Part shown: one piece after another, positions 1 to 10,136 of the stretch | Numbering within the stretch: position 1 is the first letter of the stretch | Layout: each line of letters starts with the position of its first letter | DNA from: Daphnia carinata | Taxonomy: Eukaryota; Arthropoda; Branchiopoda; Diplostraca; Daphniidae | Assembly (NCBI RefSeq): GCF_022539665.2 | Contig: NC_081336.1 | Span: 992,001 to 1,056,000, forward strand | Direction of reading: 5' to 3' | Length of the DNA: 64,000 nucleotides | Program-made: the position numbers and the translations under genes | The notes under the pieces: model-generated | What the model was told of the DNA's origin: nothing | The model's database searches: none | The model's input: the letters and a program-made list of their open reading frames with translations, nothing else

Positions 1-46
1 GAATCACATACATTTTCTGTAACAAATTGAATTCGCAAAAATATAC

Positions 47-3000
47 CTTTCGGATCTACAGAAGGCCCACCGTCTTCGCTACCTCCCATTCCGTAATGTT
101 GACATGATGGAGGCCTAAATCCATCAGGGCAATGGCATTTACCTAAATTATTGCAGAATCCCCCGTTCGTGCAATTTGCTGGGCACAGTACCGGTCCACC
201 TGGCAGATACGTCGTACAACATTTGTCAACACAAACCTGCATAGATACAAAACCCATTTTGAAAAAAAGGAATCAAGTTAATCAGAAAATAAAGGATCAC
301 GATGCACCTTGCGTGATTGACACGTAATGCCGTTGAACTTGTGCAAATCAGGCGGACACGTAGGGCCATCTCCCAGGCAATATTCAGGTAAATCACATTC
401 GTTCTCCGCTGAACGACATTCGACTCCGGGTAATTCCAACTGACAAGTCTTTAGCATAAAAAATTTGAATTCACGTTCAACTTTGAATTATTATGTTGTA
501 CCACAAGATTACAGCAACCGCCATCAGCACATTGAACCTTGGGACTTCGCCGGCTGAATTTGCAAGTGTGAGGATCGCAGCAGTGATTCCGGCAATAATT
601 GGGCAGGCCGCAATCGCATTCTTCTTCGGGGTCGACTACCATATTCCCGCACCTTTCATAATTAATATACCGTGAAAACTAATCAACTTACACTATAGGC
701 TTTTTAACGCGATATGCAAATCACCTGCTTGGTCGATTACGGAGACATTTATATCTGGCGTCACTCGTATAATCTTGAATGAGTTGACGACTGCAAGAGC
801 TCCAGTGCATTGTTGGCTGCCTGCACATTATCAGTTCAATAAAATAAATTAATATTATTTTAAATTAATGGAAGTTCACCCGATGGCTGCAGCCATGACG
901 CAATCGCCTTTAGGGCATGAACAAGATTCATTATCGTGATGCATGCCGAAATTATGGCCTATTTCGTGAGCCATGATCGATGCTGTCATAGCCGCTGGAG
1001 AATTTGGATCATCAACAGCAATCCCGCAAGAATCGTGAGTGTGGCATAACGTCCCGACGTAAGCCCTGCCAACGGGACCACCGAAATGTTTGCCATCAAC
1101 GCCACTGAATTGAGAAGTTAACAGGTAAGAATAGAATGGAATACATTAAATTATTATTTACTTACGTCATCAATTGTGCGTTGTCGTGAACTTTAGTTTC
1201 CAGGTGTGCGTGCCGGTACTCCTTAAACTTGGATAAGGTCTGGCTTGCATCTTTGTCAATGTTGATCTTGTCACCTGACGACCAAACGATGACACCCACT
1301 AACATGACCGATATTTGCAGGGACGAGTAAATCTGTCATTGAAATCATTTAATAAGGAAACGTAACTTTGAATAATTAATTCTTACCTGTTTAATAACGT
1401 TGACAATGTCCAATACACGTTTCAAAATCTTGTACATATCACCATTGTTTCTCAGATAAATGGCGTAATCAACAACCAACACCAACTCGACATTGTGGAC
1501 AGCCACGTGATTTGATGTTTGTCTTTTCACCTGTTTCACAGTCACATAATCTTAATATTTATCAATAATTGAACAATGAAATACCTTGACACTCTGCCAT
1601 TCCGATGACCGATGATGATCTTCATCTACACTCAACAATTTTAAATAAATACACTTGGTATCTAACGAAAAATTAAAAGTAATACCACAAAACGTGAAGG
1701 ACGAATTCAATTGCTGCGAGTGTGGAATCCACGAGTGGTCACCGTCGAGCGTGTTGTTCAACGGCTCGATGTAGAATAAATGAGCGCCATCAAAAACCGC
1801 GCCACTTCAGTTGCCAAATAACCCACACAAAAAAACAGGTTGGATAATGAAAATATTGAAATGTAGAAGAGGTTGGGTAGAAAAGGGTAGAAACATCGAG
1901 AAGAAAGGAGGAAAATATTTAAATGAAGTGTAGAGGTATGGAAACGTTTTCAGTGCAGCGAAAGGCTTAGGGATTGAGAAAAATATTTAAATGCCGTGTA
2001 AAGGTTGAGTAAGAAAAGACTGACGTGTAGTTCCATAGGGAACGAAAATATTGAAATGTAGCGCAAGGTTGGGAAATGAAAATATCGAATCGAGAGAGTT
2101 GGGTATTCACCTGAGGCCAAAACAAGTAGACAACGTCACCCATGAATTGGACACGTTCCGTACCCTTCCCCTATAATGACACACGGGAAAAGACTGTGCC
2201 GAAAATTCTTCTGATCTCCAAACATCTTCAATTCCGTGATGATGGACGTAAAAATTATGCGGGATTAGATCTCTAAAACGTTTTATGCAAATGAAGGGTT
2301 ATTACATGGTTTTCCCAATATTCCCTGCCGTTTGAAATAGATTTTACTTGTTTAATTGAAGGTCTAGGACGATAGGCAATTCGCGAAGAGAAACGGTGAG
2401 TTGCTCGGCGTGATCTGCATGATCAATCGATCGCACGTGACGCGTCGTTGGCAATTCACGAACGACCGGCCTCACGACGAGTCTCTGATCCACTTTGGCT
2501 GAATTCAACTCATTGTCTGTACATTTTTTTTTAAAAGAATAAATTCAATCTTTTCAGACACAGCTGCTTAATTACTCTAATACAAAACAGAATTTGCACG
2601 ACTCGCTATTCAAATTTTCGTACGTCCCTTGTTAAGAGGAAATAAGACCTTGAAATCTCTTTTATTGAAACATTTCTAGAGCGGCCAGATGGTTCTGATT
2701 AATTCCGGAGGGGCTTACGGCATTTATTATTCACGTGGCTGCAACAGCCCAACATTAGTAAGCTCCTTATTTCTCATCAACATTTGCCCATTAATAAGGA
2801 GAATAAACACAATTCTTCTAGGCCCAAAATTTTCTTTTTTTCGATGTGACTCATCGTCTCCAAATAAGAGGGATAGGAAAAAGAATATGAAATGATTTGT
2901 AGAGGCGTGAACATTGTAATCCCTTTTTAAAGATGCACGGAGGTGTACGCAGACCTCGTAGCTCGTTTTAAAAATGAAACGTGTCTTTTATGCAAATCCA

Positions 3001-3181
3001 TTTACACGACGGTGCGTGTAATCAAGTTGGGAAAATTAAATAGTTAAAATCACTTACCAGATGATAAAAGCTCTTCTTTACTCGAGGTGGCTTGTGCCCA
3101 GCAAAATAGAGGACCAATTGCCAAACAAGAAATGATGAAATAGCTTATTATTGAACTATCCTTCGTCCAGTAAGTTGCCAT
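47..3181 (-). CDS. ADAM-family disintegrin metalloproteinase, 5' part (12 exons, incomplete at left edge)
   Basis: Exons read on the minus strand: 3181-3058, 2516-2348, 2272-2111, 1804-1686, 1625-1585, 1530-1387, 1332-1166, 1104-880, 820-725, 652-502, 448-308, 236-47. All have GT/AG borders and compatible phases. The start MATYWTKD is followed by a hydrophobic signal segment. A prodomain follows (VSLRELPIVLDL, then CHYRGRVRN and STCFGL as in ADAM proteins). The reprolysin domain has the zinc site HEIGHNFGMHHD at about residues 355-366 and a Met-turn GDCVMAA, so the key catalytic residues are present. The disintegrin domain follows (EEECDCG, CRSAENECDLPEYC), then an EGF-like module (CTNGGFCNNLGKCHC). 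The family is a membrane-anchored sheddase or adhesion protease; the transmembrane part would lie beyond the window. Oddity: the disintegrin domain runs almost straight into the EGF module, so most of the usual ADAM cysteine-rich domain is missing. Confidence 0.88.
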
Positions 3182-3525
3182 CGTGTTTGATATCAAGATA
3201 GGTTCGTGAATAAATGAAAGGCTTAATCGTTTTGTTGGGTGTGGAGGCGTATCAGTCTCTGTATCGCCTCCATACGATCCAAAAGAGTTTCTCAATCATC
3301 CGGGAAGTGGGTTCAAAACCACAGCAAGCAACTGAGTCATTTTGGTTGTTAATTAACTAATACAACAATGAATAATCATGATCAATAACAGATGAATTGA
3401 GCCACTATCGAATGAAACTGTGTATCTTATACTGAGCCAAGATATCTACTTGTAATGTTACATCCACTTACGTAGCGGTGACTTACACACGGGGCAACGA
3501 GTTTGATGAAGTTCGCTATTCTCGT
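3182..3525. other. intergenic, no gene seen
   Basis: This is the 5' flank of the ADAM gene and the 3' flank of the glycine-rich gene. The ADAM frame stays open upstream of the chosen start to position 3295, but the residues there do not look like a signal peptide, so they are left out. Confidence 0.5.
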
Positions 3526-3531
3526 TTATTT
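3526..3531 (-). terminator. polyadenylation signal AATAAA for the glycine-rich gene
   Basis: AATAAA on the minus strand about 80 bp after the stop codon of the gene at 3611-4371. Confidence 0.5.
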
Positions 3532-3610
3532 CATATCATTTCGTCATAGTCAAAGAATGTAACATGTTCTAAGTAAACAGAGCTTAGTGATGTCCGATGT
3601 TACAAAGTTT

Positions 3611-4371
3611 TCAGAAACGTCTGCGACCCCATCCGCCCCAACCACCTCGACCCCATCCGCCCCAACCACCACGGCCCCAACCACCTCGGCCCCATCCACC
3701 ACGGCCCCATCCACCACGGCCCCATCCACCACGGCCCCATCCACCCCAGCCACCACGACCCCATCCACCTCTACCCCATCCACCCCAACCACCACGGCCT
3801 CTCCAACCCTGAGGATCAAACGAAGTGTCGTCTAACTCGTCGTACAGAGTTTCGTCCGTATCATCTTCCAGGATATCGTGATCTTCTTCAGCGTCTCCGC
3901 GGCCTCTTCCCCAGCCTCCGCGGCCCCCTCCCCATCCCCCGCCTCTTCTCCAGCCTCCGCCTCTCCTCCAGCCTCCACCGCCTCTCCTCCAGCCTCCACC
4001 GCCTCTTCTCCAGCCTTGAGCATCAGACGATTCCAACGTTTCTTCAAATTCATCGGCCATCGGGTCATCCATCATGTCGTCGTCTTCTTCGGCGTCTTGA
4101 CGGCGGCTCCCGAATTCTATCAATCTCTTGGATCTGTCCTGCAGCATATCTTCGAATTCGTCGGATGTCGTGTCCGTAAATCCATCATCAAAATCATTCA
4201 GGTCGTTTACAGGTTCATCTTCGAACGTAAGCGCCGTCACGGCCAGAAGCATTCCGCACAGGACGGCCAGAATAAAGCGAACCTTCAATTTGAATTGCCG
4301 AAGGGAAAATGAAATTTTAGAAACAACAATCCGAAGATTGCTAAGCGAAACATAGAAATGCATACCTTCAT
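3611..4371 (-). CDS. secreted Gly/Trp/Arg-rich repeat protein (225 aa)
   Basis: Two coding exons: 4371-4366 encodes only MK, and 4282-3611 encodes the rest, joined by a phase-0 intron. The signal peptide reads MKVRFILAVLCGMLLAVTA. Two acidic spacers (EDEPVNDLNDFDD; DAEEDHDILEDD) alternate with two cationic Gly-rich blocks. Block 1 has GGGGWRR units (about 3920-4015). Block 2 has about ten WGRGG/WGGWGRGG units (about 3620-3800), ending WGRRRF. Basic pairs (RSKR, GSRR) lie in the acidic part. The family is unknown to me. Gly/Trp-rich secreted proteins of arthropods include cuticle, silk-like and antimicrobial proteins, and the sequence does not decide between them. It is the first of five adjacent genes with the same exon plan. 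A Thr/Pro-rich reading on the opposite strand is only a shadow of the repeats. Confidence 0.75.
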
Positions 4372-4466
4372 GGCGATGTGCTGGATATCGTTGTTGGACT
4401 AAGTTTGCTGTCGATGCTGAAGAGAACAAACCATCAACTGATACCAACCACCATGAAGAGCACATC

Positions 4467-4474
4467 TTTTTATA
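4467..4474 (-). promoter_or_regulatory. TATA box of the glycine-rich gene
   Basis: TATAAAAA on the minus strand, about 95 bp upstream of the ATG at 4371. Confidence 0.6.
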
Positions 4475-5104
4475 CATCGCTGAGGAATAGTTTTTGGTGA
4501 TAGGGAAGCGCGAAAAACGAAAAGACAGTAAATGTTTTTAGGGGAATCACCCAAGGTGTAATCATTTCGATAACATCTTCATCGAATTCGTGTAACCTTT
4601 CTCTTTGATCAAGGTCGGGAGAATCGGCAAAATATTGTTCTCGCTAATTAAAGGTGAAAGGCGGATGATTTGCCCAGCAAAACAAAGATTGAATCCCTTT
4701 AAGTAGAAACGATTTAATTTAACTTTTGAACGGGTGCATCAATCCCTTATTCATGTCCTAGCTGCCAATTGAATCAAATTGCTATTCATCGTATGCGGGA
4801 TGTAATGATTGAATTCCCATCCATATCGAAGCATTTTCATAATATTTTATAGCGATATTCAATCAACTAAAAGTACTTGGACAAGTATATACTCTTATGC
4901 TGAGCGAATCGAAAAACGAAAATATCGATGAAATTTCCACAAGACAGAACTCTTTGTTTATGCAATTCAACGTTGTGTATTAATTAATTTGATTCTCCCA
5001 CAAAATACATCCACTTGTTATTGTTGGAACCATAGATTTAAAAAAAAAAAGGGATCACAATCAGAAACAGTCGGACGTGTAACTTGGAACCTTCTTCAAC
5101 GACA
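4475..5104. other. intergenic, no gene seen
   Basis: AT-rich spacer between two minus-strand genes. I see no supported reading frame or RNA gene. Confidence 0.5.
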
Positions 5105-5780
5105 TTAAGGGCATCTACATAAGCATTTGCCTTTGAAGGTGAACCGACGACTGGCAAGCGGAGGGTAGATGCCACGCAGACGCGCCATTTCTGATCGCAT
5201 CATCGCCAATCTCATCCGTTTGCTGTCCAATTGTGGGCTCACGCGGGACTTCATCTTTAACCGGCGAAAGTTGGCCGCATCTTCCATCCGATCATCCGCA
5301 AAGCGTAAAGGCTCATCATATTGATCATCATCAGCATCTAACGCACTTTCGTCCTCCTCTGCACGGACGTTGCTGTCTTCGATATCATCGAAACCCAGTC
5401 CAAGTCCGCCAGAGAGGCCAATACCTCCGAGCCCGGCGTACCCACCAAGTCCAGCATATCCACCGAATCCAAGAACAGGTGGGGTGTACAATGGACGTCG
5501 AATACGAATGCGGACTCGCAGAGGATCGCCCATTCTTTCCTGTTCGTCATCCACCTGCGGATCACTTTCAAAATCGTCTTCGTCAATTCCATCGGCCATT
5601 GAGAATCCGTGATTGAATTCATCGTCAGCTGTTTCGTCATCTTCGGTTGTCATCGACGTCACATCGACAACCAAACCGAAAACGAACAAAGCGATTAAGA
5701 AGAAAATAGCCTGCGAATTGATGAAAGAGAATTCAATTAACAGAACAAATGTTAATGTTTTAATGTTTCGATACCTTCAT
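5105..5780 (-). CDS. small secreted protein, acidic/basic blocks with GYAGLGG repeat (203 aa)
   Basis: Exons 5780-5775 (MK) and 5710-5105, phase-0 intron. The signal peptide reads MKAIFFLIALFVFGLVVDVTS. An acidic propiece follows (TEDDETADDEF and onward). Next is a basic strand-like block GDPLRVRIRIRRPLY, then a tandem glycine segment GFGGYAGLGGYAGLGG, a second acidic spacer (EEDESALDADDDQYDE), and a basic, Met/Arg-rich C-terminus ending FKGKCLCRCP with three closely spaced cysteines. The DPLRV motif recurs in the gene at 6280-7175. I do not recognise a known family. It has the same exon plan and promoter type as its neighbours, so it belongs to the same cluster. Confidence 0.72.
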
Positions 5781-5843
5781 GACGTTAGTCTCGATGGTGT
5801 TGTGGAACGCCTGACTGTTCCTGTCTCTATCAATTCGATGCCG

Positions 5844-5850
5844 CTTTATA
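5844..5850 (-). promoter_or_regulatory. TATA box of the 5105-5780 gene
   Basis: TATAAAG on the minus strand, about 65 bp upstream of the ATG. Confidence 0.55.
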
Positions 5851-6181
5851 GTACTTTGATAATGAAGGTTGCCTAGCAGAAGATGTTGTTTGCCAAATGC
5901 GAAGAGAGCAATACACAAGGACAACACAAGGCTATATTTTCATCTTTGATGGCAACACCTGTTGGAATCGCATCTGCTTCGTAGAAATGACACAGGTAAA
6001 ATAACGGAGGTAGTGATGTACAACAATGGAACGAGTTCGTTTGCGATGCAAGGTTTTTCGAGAGAAACGACACGTACTTTTTTAAAGGCTTAATTGTTTA
6101 AGTGTTAATAGTTATGCTGAAGGTCGAACACAAAAACAAACTCAGCCCATTTTGCGTGTGTAACACGATCAATGCCGTCCG
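5851..6181. other. divergent intergenic spacer
   Basis: The region separates a minus-strand gene from a plus-strand gene and so probably holds both promoters. No further gene is seen. Confidence 0.5.
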
Positions 6182-6189
6182 TATAAAAA
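6182..6189 (+). promoter_or_regulatory. TATA box of the 6280-7175 gene
   Basis: TATAAAAA, about 95 bp upstream of the ATG at 6280. Confidence 0.6.
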
Positions 6190-6279
6190 AAACGGTTGAG
6201 TTTGGGTAGAAACACAGAACGGAATCCGATTCCGACATCGACAGGTTGTATCCATCAGCTATACGAACCAACTTTCACG

Positions 6280-7175
6280 ATGATAAAGGTAAACCCCATC
6301 TAATAACTTACAGAAATGATCTCCCGCAAGCAACAAAACCCCAATGTTAAAAACAGGGTCCCTTCGTGTTCGCCATCCTGTGCGGGTTGGCTTCGATCAG
6401 CTTGGCTGAACCGACCAAGTACGAAGCTCCTGCTGAATACGAAATGCCCACCACGACTCCGGCTCCTTACGCAGAGAAGAAAGAGGAATACCCAATGAAA
6501 ATGGAACCTAAGAAAGAAGAGTATCCAATGAAACCACAGCCGCAAAAAGAAGAATACAAGAAAATGGAACAGCCCAAAAAATACAAACGTTCCATCGGAG
6601 ATGCCGAAGAAGAAACGGGAGATGCAGCTGATGATTCAACGGGATCCGATCCCATTTGGGGCTACCCATACTTCGGCTGGGGTTACCGTCCGTTTGGTTA
6701 CGGCCGTTTCTGGGATAACGATCCATCCATCACCAACGATATCGACGGTTCCGATGTAGCCGATGCTGAAGAACAAGCCGAGCCGCTTAAATTTTGCGTT
6801 GGAAGGTTCTGTGTCGGATCCAAACGCAGTGATTATGCAAGGGACCCACTCAGGGTGTGTTACAGATCGAAATCCGGAAGACGAATTTGCGTCGGTAGCG
6901 ATGAACAAGAAATGGATCCAATCCGGGCATGTTACACCTCGAGATCCGGTAGAAGAATCTGCGTGAGAAACGACGGTGCTAACCAAATGGATCCAATCCG
7001 GGTGTGCTACACAACGAGAACCGGCCGAAGGATTTGCGTCGGCAATGACGGCCAAGAAATGGACCCGAGGATGCGTTGCTGGCTGTCACCAAGAGGAGGA
7101 ATGCAGTGTGTTGGAGACCAGGCCAAGGATCCACTATGTATTAAAGGCCCATTTGGTATTAAGCTTTGCACGTAA
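6280..7175 (+). CDS. secreted multi-repeat precursor with Cys...GRRxC modules (275 aa)
   Basis: Exons 6280-6288 (MIK) and 6357-7175, phase-0 intron. The signal peptide reads MIKGPFVFAILCGLASISLA. A Pro/Lys/Glu spacer follows (KYEAPAEYEMP, EEYPMKMEPKKEEYPMKP), then the basic site KKYKRSIGD. An acidic stretch leads to an aromatic Gly block (GYPYFGWGYRPFGYGRFWD). The C-terminal half has three clear modules of the pattern DP(I/L)R(V/A)CYxxxxGRRICV, each with two cysteines nine residues apart. Degenerate units flank them: FCVGRFCVG before, and RCWLSPRGGMQCVG and CIKGPFGIKLC after. Acidic MDP-bearing linkers (such as SDEQEMDP) separate the modules. A two-Cys, Arg-rich unit is compatible with a disulfide-closed hairpin peptide; that is inference. 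The only plus-strand member of the cluster. Confidence 0.75.
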
Positions 7176-7927
7176 GCCTTCGACTTGCAGGTCAATTTTC
7201 ACGGGATCAAACAAAAACGCAGTTCCTTTCGAAAATGAAAACGATTTTACGATAACCTATTTCTAGATTTAAATTTTTGTTTGTTTGTTTGTTTTCATTT
7301 TCGGTCTGTATTCGATTGGGTTTTACACAAAATACAAAGAACATTACAATTCAAATTCAAAACGGGTATATCCATATATCGACGCTCAATTATATTCCGA
7401 CATTAGAAAGTAGCCTCTATGTTGAATTGCTCCTCATTCACGCCGTCCTATCACATATCGTGTCGTTCAGGTAAAGAGAACATGCGCCGGGAATCAATGA
7501 GAAGACGTTTCTCCGACGTGCGTCACGGTCAATGTTTGTTTAAATAGCAATGAAATTTAAAGTGCGACGTGCTGTTTCGCTGTGTTGCGACCAACTGCGA
7601 CGTGAGAACAAGTGCCGAATGACACTTGATCAATCCCCACAAATGCCCACACGTGAAATCATTTCGTTCCAAGTCAATGAAAACCTACCGTACTTTTCAA
7701 ATAAGGATTTTTTTCAGAAATCAAGTTGTATGTTTTACGTCTTGTCTTCATCAGTGCAATAAAAAAAGGAATGTTTTTGAGCAGAGAAAGATTTCGTTGT
7801 ATTCACTGATCGCATTGAACGACATTCGCAGCAAACACAATTCTCAAACGAGAAGGAAGGAAATGAAAAGCTTCATGTCGATAAATGCGGAGAGGGGGCA
7901 AAGTCCGATTGGCAAATCAAAGACAAT
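7176..7927. other. convergent intergenic region, no gene seen
   Basis: 3' flanks of the genes at 6280-7175 (plus) and 7928-9111 (minus). Short open frames here have no coding character that I can defend. Confidence 0.5.
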
Positions 7928-9111
7928 TCAACGAGCTCGGGGGTAACAAATACGACGACGACCCATCATGATGCAATAGCGGCCGACTGGATCCATCACA
8001 TCGTCAAACTCTTCAGGGCTCCACCACTTGCGTTTAGGAGCTGCAACAGCGTCCATATCTTCAGGGCTCCACCACTTGCGTTTAGGAGATGCGTCCATCG
8101 TTTCGTCCAGGTCATCCTCACTCCACCACTTGCGTTTAGGAGTTGAAACAGCGTCCATGTCTTCAGGGGTCCACCACTTGCGTTTAGGAGCTGCAACAGC
8201 GTCCATGTCCTCCTCATTCCACCACTTACGTTTAGGAGCTGCGTCCATCAGTTCCTCCAGATCACGCTCACTCCACCACTTGCGTTTAGGAGCTGCAACA
8301 GCGTCCATGTCTTCAGGGGTCCACCACTTGCGTTTAGGAGCTGCGTCCATCGTTTTGTACAGGACATCCTCACTCCACCATTTACGTTTAGGAGTTGCAA
8401 TGGCATCGTGTTCTTCGGCTTCGCCTCCCGCTACATCATCATCGTTCTCCGTCTCGAAATCGTTAGCGAATTGATCGTCAGACGTGGCATCGTGCTCGCC
8501 ATCCCAGAAGCGACGGTAGCCATAACGACGGAAACCCCATCCGTAATAGGGGAAGCGACGATACCCAAACCCGTAATTAGGATAGCGACGGAAGCCGAAA
8601 CGCAAACCCAAAATCGGATCGGAAGCGATGTCCTCGAGGACGGCATCTCTGAGACGTTCGACTTTGTTCGCCGACACGGCATCCTCCTTGGTGTCGCTTT
8701 TCTGCTTCGCATCGTTCTTCGTTTCTTCTTTCTCGTCTCCGACCGAACGTCTGTACTTCTTACCACCGTATTCCATCTTCTTGTATTCGGCTTTCATCGG
8801 ATATGCCTCCTTCTTCTCTTCGTACATGGCTGGAGCGGGAGCTGGAGCTTCGTACTTCATCGGGGCAGGAGCTTCGTACTTGACCGGGGCTGGAGTAGTA
8901 GGAGCCGGTGCAGGAGCTTCGTATTTGGCTGGAGGAGGCATAGCACCGTACGTGGTCGGCTCAGCCAATGCCAGCGAGGCCAATCCGACGATCAAAAGGA
9001 AAGACACCTGTTTTGTTTGTTTTTTTTACAATAAAATGCGATTGCAATTTCAACTACTCGACCCAAGTTTGGTTTGAATGAAATGATGTTTTATTCTTAT
9101 ACCTTTGCCAT
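7928..9111 (-). CDS. secreted precursor with eight PKRKWW repeats (362 aa)
   Basis: Exons 9111-9103 (MAK) and 9007-7928, phase-0 intron. The signal peptide reads MAKVSFLLIVGLASLALA. A Pro/Ala spacer (KYEAPAPAP, VKYEAPAPMKYEAPAP) is followed by EYKKMEYGGKKYRRSVGD, a likely basic cleavage site. An acidic/Lys stretch follows, then an aromatic-Arg block (GFGYRRFPYYGWGFRRYG, then RRFWDG). After that come eight copies of PKRKWW, each followed by an acidic linker of the SPEDMDAV type; unit length alternates between 16 and 18 residues. The C-terminus is MDPVGRYCIMMGRRRICYPR, a single Cys...GRRRIC module like those of the 6280-7175 gene. The KR inside each repeat is a potential processing site. The product family is unknown to me; Trp/Arg-Lys repeats suggest a membrane-active or polyanion-binding peptide, as inference. 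Confidence 0.78.
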
Positions 9112-9155
9112 GGTGAGATGATGATTTGAGTTGGGATACAACTTGTCCGCGTCTG

Positions 9156-9167
9156 AGAACAAGTTCT
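9156..9167 (-). promoter_or_regulatory. conserved 5'-leader inverted repeat AGAACAAGTTCT
   Basis: AGAAC-AA-GTTCT lies about 45 bp upstream of the ATG and downstream of the TATA box, near the expected transcription start. The same sequence, with flanking GAGAACAAGTTCTTCTGTG, occurs at 10856-10867 in the neighbouring gene. It could be a binding site or just common descent of the leader. Confidence 0.4.
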
Positions 9168-9197
9168 TCTGTGCTCTTCCTTTGATTCGATGCGGCA

Positions 9198-9205
9198 TTT
9201 TTATA
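9198..9205 (-). promoter_or_regulatory. TATA box of the PKRKWW gene
   Basis: TATAAAAA on the minus strand, about 90 bp upstream of the ATG at 9111. Spacing matches the 10137-10815 gene closely. Confidence 0.6.
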
Positions 9206-10136
9206 CGCCCCGCTACTGTTTTCGTGGTGTTTACCTGTTTACCCCGCTGGATGTTTACGTTTTAGACATAAATCAATGCTTCGCCAGAAAAGCCCATTAA
9301 ACGGTGTCATTAAGTAAGCCTTGCTGTTTTTTTTTTTCTTCGATCGATGATGTTGCGCACCTTTCACCGCGTTCTGCCCAGCGCGGGGGGGACTAGTCAA
9401 CAATTCAAGGGAAATCCAAGGTGATAGATGTTATGAAAACGGCATTACTTCTTAGACCTTGTGGCGTTTTGGAGTTGTTGGAAGACAACGTCACGGTCAA
9501 CTACCGACGACCTCTATAGTCGTTCGAAGCTCAATAACAATGTCAGGTGAGTTGGCAATCGGAAAATTCAGGTCTTGTAACCTCCCCATCGTATTCAATT
9601 TTTATGGTGAATCTAATAGCTTTGTAGCCGATTTGATTGTGGAAAGCACAATGGATTTGCAAAGCGATGCAGTTCATTTGAAATGCACGACTCTCTTCTT
9701 AACAATCCGCTAACGACGATATAAGCTGTTATAAACGGCATCAGGCATCACGCAGTGGTTCCTGCTAATGAGAACGAGCTTGCATATTTATCGGAATTCG
9801 ACTCGTGGTTTCTTTAATGATTCATAATTGCATTAGTGGGGTCATTGCCCATCATCCTCAACTTCTTTCGCATACGCATATTCAATACGAGACGAACATT
9901 AAAGTAATCGAGACTCGTTGTATTTCATCATCGCGAATCGAATGAAAACGACATGATATTGAAATTAACACAAGTCACACGAAAATGCCCTAAAAAAACA
10001 AACAAAACAAACGGAGTTGGCAAAGTCCAATTTTGGAAAATGAGAATATTCGAGATAACAAGAGCCTTAAGTCGATGTTCCAAAACTGAATATACGAAGC
10101 CGCTCAGCCGTGAAAGCCTGGAACGTGTGTGAACAG
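9206..10136. other. intergenic, no gene seen
   Basis: Upstream flank of the PKRKWW gene and downstream flank of the next gene. No supported coding frame. Confidence 0.5.

Noticed and set aside
3587..3835. Plus-strand Thr/Ser/Pro-rich mucin-like frame
   Set aside because: It is the antisense reading of the glycine-rich repeats of the minus-strand gene, which has a signal peptide, intron and promoter.
8028..9077. Several plus-strand frames across the PKRKWW gene
   Set aside because: Shadows created by the repeat DNA; none has a signal peptide or splice support.
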